DNA of 64,000 bases from Welwitschia mirabilis. Its lineage: Eukaryota; Gnetophyta; Gnetopsida; Welwitschiales. Every line of letters begins with the position of its first letter. Position 1 is the stretch's first letter. The stretch lies in contig JBOZIK010000001.1 in the NCBI GenBank assembly GCA_051453625.1, forward strand, positions 185,947,931-186,011,930, written 5' to 3'. Shown here in pieces: positions 24,654 to 35,373 of this stretch. Under the pieces are notes generated by a model. That model did not search any database. It was not told the DNA's origin and saw only the letters and a program-made list of their open reading frames with translations. Position numbers and translations under genes: made by a program.

Positions 24654-25073
24654 TTGTAATTTCACTAGGCATAGTTGTAGCCTAGGTTTTGATTTCCCTG
24701 AGAATAATTACTATTAAGTTATCATAAATTTTAACATCAAAGCCTAGATTGTGGTATCAATTAAATAAAATAATTGAAAATTATAAATAATCAATCTAAA
24801 ATACAAGAAAAGTAAATCATTTCTAATCTAGATGTTTTTAAACGCTCTTTATTTGTGTTTGTTTAGTTTTTTAGTATTGAGAATACAAAATAAATGTGTT
24901 AGAATGGAAAAATAAAAACATCTTTCATTTAAAAAAATAATAAATAAATGAATGAATATAATTCTTTTATGGGTTATTATTTCTAGTACATCATTTACAT
25001 AAATGTATATCAAACATAACAAAGATCATTCTAAAATTCTAGAAGTAAACATTTAACTATATTATTATTAAAG
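24654..25073 (+). other. Short internal region of LTR-R, left of Gypsy-2
   Basis: No coding capacity is visible. Together with 44,431-44,622 the internal region of LTR-R is only about 0.6 kb, so the element is non-autonomous or internally deleted. Confidence 0.5.
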
Positions 25074-26627
25074 TGTTAATCATGTGATCAATCTTGTATT
25101 TTCTTCCAATAGTTCCTTTAGTAGTTTTTAATAAAACTCACACAAAACACACTAGTATATGGGATTTAACCCAAATCTCAAAATCTAGAAAGGAATTCTA
25201 AATATAAATTTAAAGTATTTCTATAATAAAAAAGAACAAAACTAAAATGAATTCCTATTCTAGCTTCAGAATTATAAATTGATGAAAATGCAATGATCCA
25301 ATAAATAAATGCAAGATGCTAAAATGGATGCAACCTAAATGCAAATCCTAACAAGGTACATCAACTTGTTATTAACTTGTTATCATCCAACTTGACTCTC
25401 ATAATCTATATCAATTACAAATAACTATCACTTAAATGTAATTAACATAAAGTATAAGAAAGATCAAAAAGTAATTTAAAAGTATACTTTAATTAATAAC
25501 TTTATTAATCAAAATGTTTAGATCCTTTTTCAAAGTAAGAACTTCTCAATGAAGAGGACGTAGCCCAAACCAAGAAATTCCCTTCTCTACAACTAGGACC
25601 AATCCCTTTCAAAATGCTTCAATATCACAAGCAATTTTAATTTAATAAAAGACAAGAAATGAGGTACCTTAGGGTGTTATTTATAGCTTTGAGTTGGTTA
25701 TTAGTATAACCAAAGAGTAGTAACAGACCAAAAGTAATCATATCAATGATTTCATGATTTATGGAGTTTATTTTGTATTTATTAGAGCTATCGCTTACTT
25801 GGGTGTCATCCAAACAATATGGTAAATGATAATTGATCTCTTCTTCTAATGGGTTTTTATCCTCCATGTGCCTTCTTGGTGATACTTGAATTTCATCCTT
25901 TTAATGTCATCCTCGGTGTCATCAAGATAACTAGGTGGATGATTATTAGTTATCAATTTATAAGTTCTATTTCTTTTGATTCGATTAGTCATCCTGACTA
26001 TCATCTAGATGACTAGGTAGATGACTGATCATCTTTAGTCATTTCTAATTTCTTATGTTATAACTGGCTATATTCTTGGCATATGAAGCTTTCTCCTACT
26101 AAAACTAATCTTTGTTTATCTTTTACAAGTACATTGATGAAGATCAGGCATTTGCCTAAACTTAATCATGGCTTCTGGATTAATTAATACATCACTATCT
26201 CTTCTTAAGGTGTTAAATTTAATGATCTACTTTAAGATGTGATTTGGCTTCTTTCATGGCTATTGTTCTCTTAATTTTCATTCAAATTATAATGTGGACA
26301 ACTATCAATAGAAAACTAATTTCTCTATTTATTAATCCTAATAGTCATTTTCTTGAGTGTCGTTTGGATGATCATGTGGATGATAGTTTTTTTCTTTATT
26401 CTCTAGCCTTTTGATTATCATTTATCATTGTGAATTTGATTCATGATGCTCTAAATAAGTCAGAAAGTATAAAATATGTTGAAAAGGATCTGTTATCTTT
26501 GAATTTGGTGTTTTATGAGATCGTCTTAATTGAGATTCAGATTCTTTCTATTTGGCTTGGAAACTTGTTAAATATGTCTAAAACATAATCTAAATATGAC
26601 GTAATATATTCAAGTTAACTTATAACA
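25074..26627 (-). repeat. 3' LTR of Gypsy-2 (minus-strand element)
   Basis: This 1,554-bp LTR aligns along its length with 42,862-44,430. In plus-strand reading it starts TGTTAATCATGTGATC and ends TTATAACA, so on the minus strand it also starts TG and ends CA. It is flanked on the internal side by a purine-rich tract. It carries a TATA box for minus-strand transcription and four copies of a palindromic GTCATCC-type motif. Confidence 0.9.
25677..25686 (-). promoter_or_regulatory. TATA box in the Gypsy-2 3' LTR
   Basis: On the minus strand the sequence reads CTATAAATAA, a near-consensus plant TATA box. The same box is kept in the partner LTR and in the Gypsy-4 LTR, which supports a promoter role in the ancestral element. 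Confidence 0.6.
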
Positions 26628-26640
26628 TAGCTCTCCACCA
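26628..26640 (-). other. Polypurine tract of Gypsy-2
   Basis: The minus strand reads TGGTGGAGAGCTA directly before the LTR start. Gypsy-4 has the better preserved AGTAGGGGGCTA at the equivalent place. Confidence 0.55.
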
Positions 26641-28200
26641 AGCATTTATTAGTCTTTGATAAAGAAAGTAGAAAAGAATAGAACTGAATCAAATTGAAAA
26701 AATGATAAAGCATAACACTCAAGCATAAAGAATCTTATATTGTTAAACATAGAGTGTATATAAAAAGGATATTTTAATTTAACATTAGAAGGAAGAGATG
26801 CATTAATTTAAAGTTTACTATTTCAAATATATGAAAAACAAGTTTTTAATAAATAAATTTGTTTTAATTAGAGCTAATATTTTGAGGATTCCAAAGACTC
26901 CACCCCATGAAGTAGATAAATTCATCTCAAATTATAAGAAAATTCACTTTTGATAATTAGAAGGAAAAAGCTGGAAGTATCAAGGGATACAAAAGACGAA
27001 AGAAAAAACAAAATATAAAACCATAACCAAAAAATAACCCAAAGAAAAAAAACATAAAATAAAAATGAAATTAAGGGTCAAAGATGAAAGGAAGAGTATG
27101 ATCAAGAAAAGGTCAAAGAACTAAGAGAAGGTTAAAGAACCAGAGATAATAACAATCTATAAAGCTATATGTTCTATTAAGATGAGAGTAAAATGTGATA
27201 ATAAATTTGACACTCCAAGTAAAAAAACTTAATAAGATGAAAAATACAAGTGAATAAAAATTATATAAAGAAGATTGGCTACTTTACCCTAAATATTAAC
27301 CTAATTCGACTCAATGGCTTTCATCATAAAACTACTTGATAGTTAAGATGCATGGTTCAATGCTATATCATAATAAGCTCCATGTGATTGGGAAAATGAT
27401 CTTAGTAATATTAAATGATTCTTTCATAAATTATTAATATAATATCAGAACTAAAAATTGATCTAATCATTAGTTTAAAAAACAATAAACTTTAGCTAAT
27501 ATATCATCTAATGATCAATATGTTCTATCATTCTCATGAAGCTTTGGCTTTAAGCTTAGGGAAATCAAGTCAATCAGGTATTAAGAAATATCATTTATCA
27601 TGATGAGAGGAGTGCAACCATTGCCAAATTAATAAGGACACACAAGTTGAATCTAGAGCATGGCCAACTGAATCTTTAGTGGAGTTTCCACAGCTATCAC
27701 ACCATACTACCAAAGGTTTCATTTAGGAAAATTTACCCTAATATGCTTATAGTAGGACATCATGGAATTTATGTAGACTTTTTTCCCCTAAAAGAATAGT
27801 TTATGATTTTCTTTTTCAAATATTGATTGCTCATAAAAACAAATAAATTAACTAAGTACAAGGTTGCAATTTAGTATCTGATTTGACACAATTAATACTT
27901 AAAGAAAAAGTATCATAGACATTGAAGTTCATAGATATTGAAATGTCTTAGATTGGCTAAAATCTAATATTTATCATTCTAAACATCCAAAGTAAAAAAT
28001 TACTTTTATAAAAACTTTTTATGGAATCTAATACCAAACCAAGTTAATAAATGATCAAATAGTAAAATGACTCAACCAAAGAATCTAGCTAAGAACTATT
28101 TAGACTATGGCAAAGGAAATATATCCCTCTTGAGTAACAGGATCATCTAAGTTAAATAATTCAACCATTAAGATGCACTTTTTCTATTTGGTAAAGGCCT
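26641..28200 (-). other. Gypsy-2 3' untranslated region
   Basis: This 1.5-kb stretch is non-coding. It shares scattered blocks in the same order with Gypsy-4 (for example TACCCTAAAT-TAACCTAA at 27,285 and 62,450, and GTAGGACATCATGG-type sequence at 27,745 and 62,937), showing that a long 3' untranslated region is a property of the family. Confidence 0.6.
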
Positions 28201-29055
28201 AAACATTTAGAGGTTAATTTATTATGAAGAAGATGTACTCAATCATTAAATAATAAAACTAATTGATTAAGTTAAAAATATTTTGAAATAAGTCTTTGTC
28301 ATAATAATATTTTACTTAATCTTTTAGGATAAGTTATTTATGAATAGCATGATTTTATCTTTCATCATGATGTTGAAGTTGAGCTAGTCTATGTTAAATA
28401 TTATCATCAGAATCTATGACATTAAGTTAATAAATGGTTGTATAGGAATTATGTCACACATCAATGATAAGAACATAAGATTTACTATGCACAAGTTCAT
28501 AAGGAAAGGAACCAAGTGAATTATGCCAAGCCCAAAGTACATCATGGTATTAATAAGACCAAGACCTCTTATTTTGGAGGATTAATTTCTAAAGCATTTT
28601 TTAATTTCTTTATTAGCATTTTTAGCTTTACCATTAGTTTGAGAATGATAAGCACTAATTATTCTATTCAATTCCAATAGAAAGAAGAAGTTTCCTAAGA
28701 ACTTTGTTTATAAAATAAGTGCCTTAGTCACTAATCAAGATTCTAGGAAAGCTAAATCTATAGAAAATGTTAGATATAAGAAAAGAACATATAGTTTTAG
28801 CATCATTTGTAATTATAGAAATGACTTCTATCCATTTGGTAACATAATCCATAGCCACTAAGATGTAATTTTTATTACAAAAAAATGGTGTAAGAGGGCC
28901 TATGAAGCCCCTAGATAATCAAAAGATTCACACTCTAAGTTAGGATGGAGGGACATGTCTTGAGATTTAGAAAGGCTCCCAAAACATTGACAAGCATCAC
29001 ATATTCTTATAAAGTCAAATAAATCTTTAAAAAAGGTAGGCTAGTCGAAACATAT
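28200..29055 (-). pseudogene. Gypsy-2 integrase
   Basis: On the minus strand the zinc finger ends CDACQCFGS (28,981-29,001 holds the Cys residues). Next come a family block reading DYLG (about 28,905), the core segment DYVTKW-IEVIS-like (about 28,830-28,850) and AYHSQTNG (28,630-28,653), the family's AYHPQTNG with Pro changed to Ser. Stops and frame changes disrupt it. A short plus-strand open frame at 29,056-29,373 lies opposite the adjoining pol region and is only a shadow. Confidence 0.8.
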
Positions 29056-29980
29056 ATGAAGGATTTTTATAGAAGTCTTTTAGCCAGTAAAATGACCTCT
29101 ACATACACCACCATGATAAAGAGTAAGGATATCAGATTACTTCCATTCTATCACACATTTATGCATGATTTAATCTTTATGTTTTCAGTAGAAGTGTGGT
29201 TCATGCCATTCATAGTCTCCTATCCTATGAATAAAATATTTTCTCTAATTGTGAGTTCAATGTTAGAGAGTTTACAAGGTAACAAGATAATTAATAATAT
29301 CCGCATACTGTGGAGTAGAATGTTTAGAAGAGATGGAATAAAAACATGTAATAGAAAAGAGTTTCTTATCTAGAAAATTATCTTAAATAGAAAGGTATGA
29401 AGAAAAATGTAGGAAATGTTGTTCATAAGAAATTATAGATAAATGAATAGTAACACAATTATGTTTTCCTTCTTTATTAATGATGGTTAAGTTAAATTCT
29501 TACATTAATAACATCCATCTAATAAGTCTTACACTAGAATATTTCTTAATTATTAGATATTAAATGGCAGCATGATCAGTGTAGAAATTAATATAAACAT
29601 TAAGAAGATAGTATTGAAGTTTATCAAGTCAAAAGATGATGTAAAACATTTCATTTTTAGTAGTAGTATAATTAAGTTGGGCTCCTGAAATGGTTTTACT
29701 ATTATAACAAATAACATTTAATCTTTCTCATGTTTTTATCCTAATACACCCCCTACAATAATATTACTCGCATTACACATAAGTTTAAAGTCTTTATTCC
29801 CATTAGGTCCTTCTATAATATGTACTAAAGTGATATCGTCTTTAAGATTTCCAAAGGCATGTTGAGAAAACTCATTCTAATCAAATTCAACATCTTTTTC
29901 TAAGAGAGAATGAAGAGGTTTTCAAATTTTTAGCCTAATATTTAATGAATTTTTAATAAAAACCAACATAAACAAGAAAA
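29056..29980 (-). pseudogene. Gypsy-2 RNase H
   Basis: Minus-strand codons read ISGAQLNYTTTKNEM, then FYTDHAAI (the Asp-His of the active centre; 29,567-29,578 encodes DHAA), then VRLIRWMLLM-x-ELNLTI. The domain keeps the order seen in Gypsy-1. Single stops remain, for example between the two halves of the LDKLQYYLL segment. Confidence 0.85.
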
Positions 29981-30740
29981 GATTTGACTTGCTTTACATT
30001 GGTTGGAGGAGGAAGGTTTCCAATGATGTCTATTTTAGTAGGACTCATTTGAATGTCATTGCTAGAAATATGATAGCCTAATACTATCACATCCATTATC
30101 AAGAAGTAGCTCTTTTCCTAACTTAAAGGAAGGCTAGTTTCTATGCATTGATTAAAGACTTTTACCAAACTCTCTAAGGTTTGCTTTAAAAATTTCCCAA
30201 AAATAGAAAAGTCATCCATGAAAATTTTTATTGACTCCTCAATCATGTTGGAATAGATACCCATCATGGCTCTTTAAAAGGTTCTAGGTGTATTACATAA
30301 ATCAAAGGGCATTTTTCTAAAGGCAAAAGTACCAAAAGAAGACATAAATGTTGTCTTGGCTTGATCTTCATTGGCTATTCATACTTGATTATAACCACTA
30401 ATACGCATGACCTTGGATCCTATCAAGAATTTGATCTAGAAATCGGAAGGGACAATAGTTTTTCTTGGTGACATCAATAAACTTTTTAAAATTAATTTAA
30501 ATTTACCAGTTCCCATTCTTTTTTGGTGCTACAGTAATAAGACTAACCCATTCACTAGTAGATATAGTATAAATGAACCCTTCATCTATAAGTTTAATGA
30601 TTTCTTCCTTTACTAGTTGCTTAAGGGTAGGTTTAAGTCTCCTTTGTGATTGTCTAATAGGTTTGGCATTATTCTCCAAATAAATTTTATATTTAACAAT
30701 GGAAGGAGGAATGGCTAAAATATCTTTGTAAGTTCAAGCC
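29981..30740 (-). pseudogene. Gypsy-2 reverse transcriptase with intact FMDDFSIFG motif
   Basis: On the minus strand the domain starts NAKPIRQSQRRLKP (about 30,660), continues VKEEIIKLIDEGFIY and SEWVSLITVAPKKNG (about 30,515-30,600), and reaches the active site FMDDFSIFG at 30,196-30,222 with both catalytic Asp residues kept. Downstream VLGYHIS, PPPTNVKQV and SFL-VYVGFY-KFIKY follow. The fingers-palm link (30,300-30,500) has several stops and a frame change, so no active enzyme is possible. Confidence 0.88.
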
Positions 30741-31138
30741 AAAGCATGTGTTTTGGAATTAAGAAGTTAAAGTGCTGATTCTTCTTGAGAAGGATGAAAA
30801 CATGCATTAATGGTTAAGTTTTTCTAAAAGTCATTATTCAAAAAGATGTATTTCAATCCATTTGGTAATTCTTTAAGTTCCAAATCAGAATTATCCCTTA
30901 TTGAAATCCTTTCTTGATCTAAAAGGTTTTCTATGGCTTTAGCATGTTAAACATCATGACTAATGAGAGATTCAAGGTTTTCATTTCTTTTCACATTTAA
31001 GTTATTTTCCAAGAGGTTATTATTGAAATTATATAGATTATAGGAATTAAGGCTTTCTAAGTTTTTTTCACATTCTTCAAAATCATCAAATAAAGTTGGG
31101 TTGTACAAAGGAAGGAGCCTTTCTTCTAAACGATGATG

Positions 31139-31577
31139 TTAAATAAGCATGGAGGTTCTACTTTGTTGCTTAAGATCAAAATATTCTTCTATACCTTTTT
31201 TAGCTACATTAAAGACTCTAATAATGAATTTCTTATTTTTTATATGGTATTTTATCAATCCTATTTGTGTATTAATAATGCAATGGGCTATTTCACAAAA
31301 AGCTCCTCCTAAGAGTAAAGGGTATTCTCCATTGTGTTCTACATTAATAATGACCACATCTATAAGGTTAAAATCCTTTTCAATTTGTATGACTAGATCT
31401 TTAATAACTTTAATTAATTTTCTAAGAGTTGCATCAGCTAGTTCAAAAACAATTTTTGTTGATGCAATTGTGTTTTCTAATCCAAACTTTTTGCAAATGT
31501 GAAATGCCATAAAGTTGACACTTTCTCCTATGTCTGTCGGTGCTCTCTTGATCTTTTTGCTTTCTTCTAAGATAATA
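31139..31577 (-). pseudogene. Gypsy-2 protease, longest stop-free coding remnant in the window
   Basis: This aspartic protease processes Gag-Pol. The minus-strand frame is open from 31,577 to 31,139; the first Met (31,510) lies inside the domain, so it is not the true start. The active-site block reads DIGESVNF (31,514-31,534 covers DIGESVN) in place of the usual DLGASVNL. It is followed by FHICKKFGL, a VIKDLVIQIEKDF segment, EHNGEYPLLLGGAF (equivalent to the ILGRPFL fold motif) and IRVFN. Being open over about 145 codons it is better kept than any other pol piece. Upstream gag and downstream reverse transcriptase are broken, so it is still a pseudogene. Confidence 0.85.
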
Positions 31578-32033
31578 CTAACTGTGGTAGCCTTTCAATC
31601 TTTGAATTTTGAATGCTTTTGTGCTTATAAGTTAGGAAGGGATTGTGCAATAAACATCCTACCTAGTATATTCTTTTTCTATTTTCTCTTAACTAGGTCC
31701 TTCTAGATTTTGTTGTATCTATGATTATCTTGTAATATTTTCCAAAAAGTTAGGTTGATCCTCACATCTTGTATAATTGCCTTAAGATAATCATCATAGG
31801 TAGGATTAGTTCTTAATCTTTCTAACCAAGGAGTTATGGATTTTTTTGTCATGTTTTCATTGGTTGTGTTGTAATTGAAGTTTTATCAAAGAGCTAAAGG
31901 AAACTTAGGGTAATGAAGAATTTCTATGTCATCATCATGGATTTGATTTTCTTGATTGTCAGAAGTGTGAGTCGCCTCATTGAAAGTTGTATCATGTACA
32001 CTTCTTGTCATTATCTTCTAATCCTTCTTAACA
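31578..32033 (-). pseudogene. Gypsy-2 gag C-terminus / gag-pol linker
   Basis: On the minus strand, broken frames read EILHYPKFPLAL and then a PTYDDYLKAII block, comparable to the PSYAKFLKDI block of Gypsy-1. This is the end of gag, cut from its capsid half (41.3-42.2 kb) by LTR-T. Confidence 0.6.
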
Positions 32034-32419
32034 TGTAACACCCCAATTTTAATTACCCTAATTAACCATAATTTTTTTTTTGTATTAATAATTAACATGC
32101 ATAACAGAACCTAGGATCAAATCCTATTTAGATTCTATTAACACATTGTAAGATTTTAAAATAATTAGAAAACACAATTATTANNNNNNNNNNNNNNNNN
32201 NNNNNNNNNNNNNNNNNNNNNNNNNNNNNNNNNNNNNNNNNNNNNNNNNNNNNNNNNNNNNNNNNNNNNNNNNNNNNNNNNNNAGAGATTTTCATTAAAA
32301 TTAATATCAAAATGTTTTACATAGTTTAGAAATCCTATTAATTAAAGCTTACAAAATGTGAGTTATAACATAACATCATTTGGATTAAGACCGGTTTGTA
32401 TTGCATGTGAGTTTTGATT
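32034..32419. repeat. LTR-like junction segment beginning TGTAACACCCC, with N gap
   Basis: The left end of the foreign DNA in Gypsy-2 gag begins TGTAACACCCCAATTTT, a common plant LTR start, but the LTR-T copy on the other side does not start this way. Bases 32,287-32,369 occur in inverted orientation at 23,611-23,694 within LTR-R. It may be part of LTR-T or a fragment of another element. Confidence 0.4.
32184..32283. other. Assembly gap (100 N)
   Basis: This placeholder gap lies near the left boundary of LTR-T, so that boundary may be unreliable. Confidence 0.98.
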
Positions 32420-34221
32420 CTAAGCCTAGATTTTTCTAAGGTTAGAAAAACCTTCCTATTTAATTTGATAAATAATTAAATATTAGAACTTTATTAATAA
32501 TAAATAAGTCTAGTTGCTAATTGTTTAAAAATAATTACAAAAATAATAGAATAAGTAAAAATAAATAATTACATGATTATCTATTTTAGAAATTTATGTA
32601 AATATTAACTTATAGTTATTATTTTTAGTAGATTAACTGAAAGATTGAGTTACTTGTGGAATTTATTACTAGTTGTGCAAGTTTTTCTATTCTTACATTT
32701 TGGAATTAGATTACTGGATTTATTTTGGAAATTGATTATAGTTTTGATGTAGATTTCTTTTAATTGTGTCTTGATCATGAAATAGCAATTACATGTGATC
32801 TGACGTATGCACTCATGCTATTTATATTATGTAGTTAAATTTATTTTGCACTATTATTATATTATTGTTTACACCTAGTGGTCAGGCTTAGAGAGGATGG
32901 GTTATGGAAACCTAACTTGCCTATAGAAACTTGAGCCTTACCATTAGTCTTTTGTTATAACTACCTAGGTCCCTTAGCTATTAGAATCATAAATGCATAC
33001 CTTGTGTTTTTGAACATGTGGAACTTGGATATAGTTAGGAGTACTTGGGAATTTAGCTTAGAATAGGTATGGTTCCAACCTATTTGCATGGTCTGAGTTT
33101 TCCCTTCTTATAATTTATATGATTCCTACCTAATCTAGTAAATCTTACATGACTCTAGTATTTCTTATATTATCTTGCATGTGTTGAATTTTTTGTTAGA
33201 ATAGTGATCATATAATCTTTAAGTCTTTTGCTAATATTATATGAGAGTCCTCTAGGATTTTGTAGAGTTTGTTCTTCATGTGAGTCATTTGTGAGAACCT
33301 TGTACAATTGTGAATCTTTATTTATCTTGTTGTTGATAGTTTTCAAATGAGTCTTGTAGCTAGCCCCTTTATAAGTCATCTTATGATTATCTTATATTGA
33401 TCATTGACCTATATCATGATATGTTAAATTATGGAATTAAAACTAGCCAGAGTAACCAGTTGTATGGATTTCAAAGAGTGTAATTCTTAAACTCTTTGTT
33501 GGGAGTCTCAAGGCCATGGCACTAGACTGTTAGAGTGAAAAGGGGAAAATGTGCACACTTTGTATGATTTATATTCCTTCTGATAGGGTGCAACTAGATT
33601 ACTAGAAATTTTTGTGGAATAGCACTAAAGAAGGTATTATTGAATTGATGAGAGGTCTTGGTCATGCCCTTCATGATCGTAGTCTTCTATCTTGTACCTT
33701 ATTGTGAGGAATCCCTATTCCTTGCCTTGGGACATACTGAGAACTGTGCCAAATATAGTTCTCATACCATATATGCATGTGTAGGATACATTATAAAGGA
33801 TGATGCTAGAAAGAGTTATTGGTTGCAATAAGAACTTGGTATGACCTACATGCCTTGATTCATTTTATTACATGGATATATACGTTGTGGCAGTAATAAC
33901 TAAAGGACCTTATATGTCCTAGAGAATTGCAATATTTGTTGACATGATTTTTAGTTGTCATACTCAAGTTTGTATTTGGCAACATAGAGCATTTACGTTT
34001 ATATAAATGTTGTGTAATTATTTGTTTCTTTCATGAAAAGATTATAAGTTTTAGTTATTTTCTTTTGCAAAAGTTACTTAAGAAATATAATTATATATGT
34101 ACCTTATAAATTTTATTAATAATGACATACAAGTTAAGTATAAATTGTTTAAGGTTAACAAGTTACAGTTAACACTATTGTTATTTATTATTTTCTGCCA
34201 AATAAATCTGAATTACACTTA

Positions 34222-34276
34222 TAGCATAAGTAGTTAAGTTAAGTTGTTATCACATGATGGATCTAGAGTTTAAATC
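34222..34276 (+). other. tRNA-like A-box/B-box pair in the LTR-T 5' LTR
   Basis: TAGCATAAGTAG resembles a Pol III A box, and AGTTTAAATCC, 33 bases later, resembles a decayed B box (GGTTCGAATCC). The partner LTR keeps the pair at 40,713-40,763. It could be a SINE head or chance; no cloverleaf folds well. Confidence 0.3.
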
Positions 34277-34472
34277 CCGTTATTGTTAATTCTAGAATTA
34301 ATACATTAAGCTCTAAATGAAATATTAAATTTATTGAACTTCCCCGTTGTACAGATTTGTAGCATTCACATTGACTAATACACAACACAAATGATAAGCT
34401 TAATTAGCATAGGTAACCCAGCTGAGCCCGTCTGCTAGCGCCTCCAGCGCCCTCTGTTAGCACCTCTTTCTC

Positions 34473-34488
34473 CACGTGGCCACGTGGC
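34473..34488 (+). promoter_or_regulatory. Perfect tandem G-box/ABRE-like motif
   Basis: CACGTGGC is present twice head to tail. This octamer is the core of plant G-box/ABRE sites bound by bZIP and bHLH factors. The partner LTR has only one, decayed to CATGTGGT. A regulatory role is inferred from the motif alone. Confidence 0.5.
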
Positions 34489-35356
34489 CACCCATTCTGA
34501 CGTTTCTTCCCAAATTTTCTTTTGCTGGCCTTCCGTACCTCTGGACTCTCCTCCACGCAAACACGTTGATGAAGTGGCTGCTCTCTTTCTTCCATCGGAT
34601 AGATGACACCTGCGGTTCGATATCTAAAAATGAATAGTTATATATATTCCAAATTATAAATAAAAATAGTAAAAAAGGGAGATAGTGTGAGATTACTACG
34701 CGTCCACTTGGATGTATGGGAGTGGTTATTAAGCATGACTCATGACAAGAAATCAGGCGCCTGCGCAAGTTGGAATGATGTTATCCACGTTTCCCTCCGA
34801 ATTAAATTAAATATTAATGTATAAGGACGAGGGAACTTTATAGATGGTAGGTTCCTACTTTGAATCTGTCAGGTGACTCTTCTTAATGAATTGCCTGTCT
34901 TTGGATATACACTTATTTTTATTTCCCCTTACATTATAAGCATAACTTTCCTAATTAGTAAATTTTCAATGTGATACATTAACAAGATTTTATTGCACAT
35001 ATGGTAGCATTCATTAATAAGTTCCTTTAGCCACAAGAATTTAAATACATTCATATTTGCTTAGCACATGTACTTTTATAGACCCTAGTTGGTGTAATAG
35101 CTCATTGAATAATAGTTATACTATATTGTCCCTTTTTGTATAATTGTCATAACATATGAACCTGTAAATTTTAGTATTAATTTATTAATTAATTATTAAG
35201 TATTATGATGCTAAAAGTGTTACGCTATGATTTTGGTGTGACTAAGCTAAACCATTAGATATTATACCTTTCCCATAAGGCTATATCCATGATATTATCT
35301 TCTTGCTAGTGAATCCCATTACATTGTTGACTGTCTAAAAGTTGGACATTACATTT

Positions 35357-35373
35357 TCATATCAAAGTCTAGG
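35357..35373 (+). other. Primer-binding site of LTR-T, tRNA-Met type, decayed
   Basis: TCATATCAAAGTCTAGG compares with TGGTATCAGAGCCTAGG; most changes are G-to-A or C-to-T. It follows the LTR end TTACA after three T residues. Confidence 0.5.

Larger units (their letters stand above)
32420..35353 (+). repeat. 5' LTR of LTR-T (about 2.9 kb)
   Basis: The first 2.15 kb (to about 34,570) is colinear with 38,936-41,285. The end TTACA at 35,353 is followed by a primer-site motif. Motifs such as CAGTGGTCAGG-type, CCATATATGCATGTG and TTGTGGCAGTAATAA are shared with the partner copy, and more weakly with the 3' LTR of LTR-R. The last 780 bases have no partner in the window. From 34,400 to 34,900 it is CpG-rich, unlike the rest of the window. 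Confidence 0.75.

Noticed and set aside
29056-29373. 105-codon plus-strand open frame
   Set aside because: It lies opposite the RNase H/integrase junction of minus-strand Gypsy-2, whose motifs are unmistakable, so the plus frame is a shadow.
31149-31502. 117-codon plus-strand open frame
   Set aside because: It is antisense to the Gypsy-2 protease, which carries the recognisable active-site and fold motifs.
34404-34768. Two overlapping minus-strand open frames (63 and 103 codons) in the CpG-rich LTR segment
   Set aside because: They exist because this segment has escaped AT decay. The partner LTR does not keep them and there is no family similarity, so they are probably chance frames in a regulatory region.
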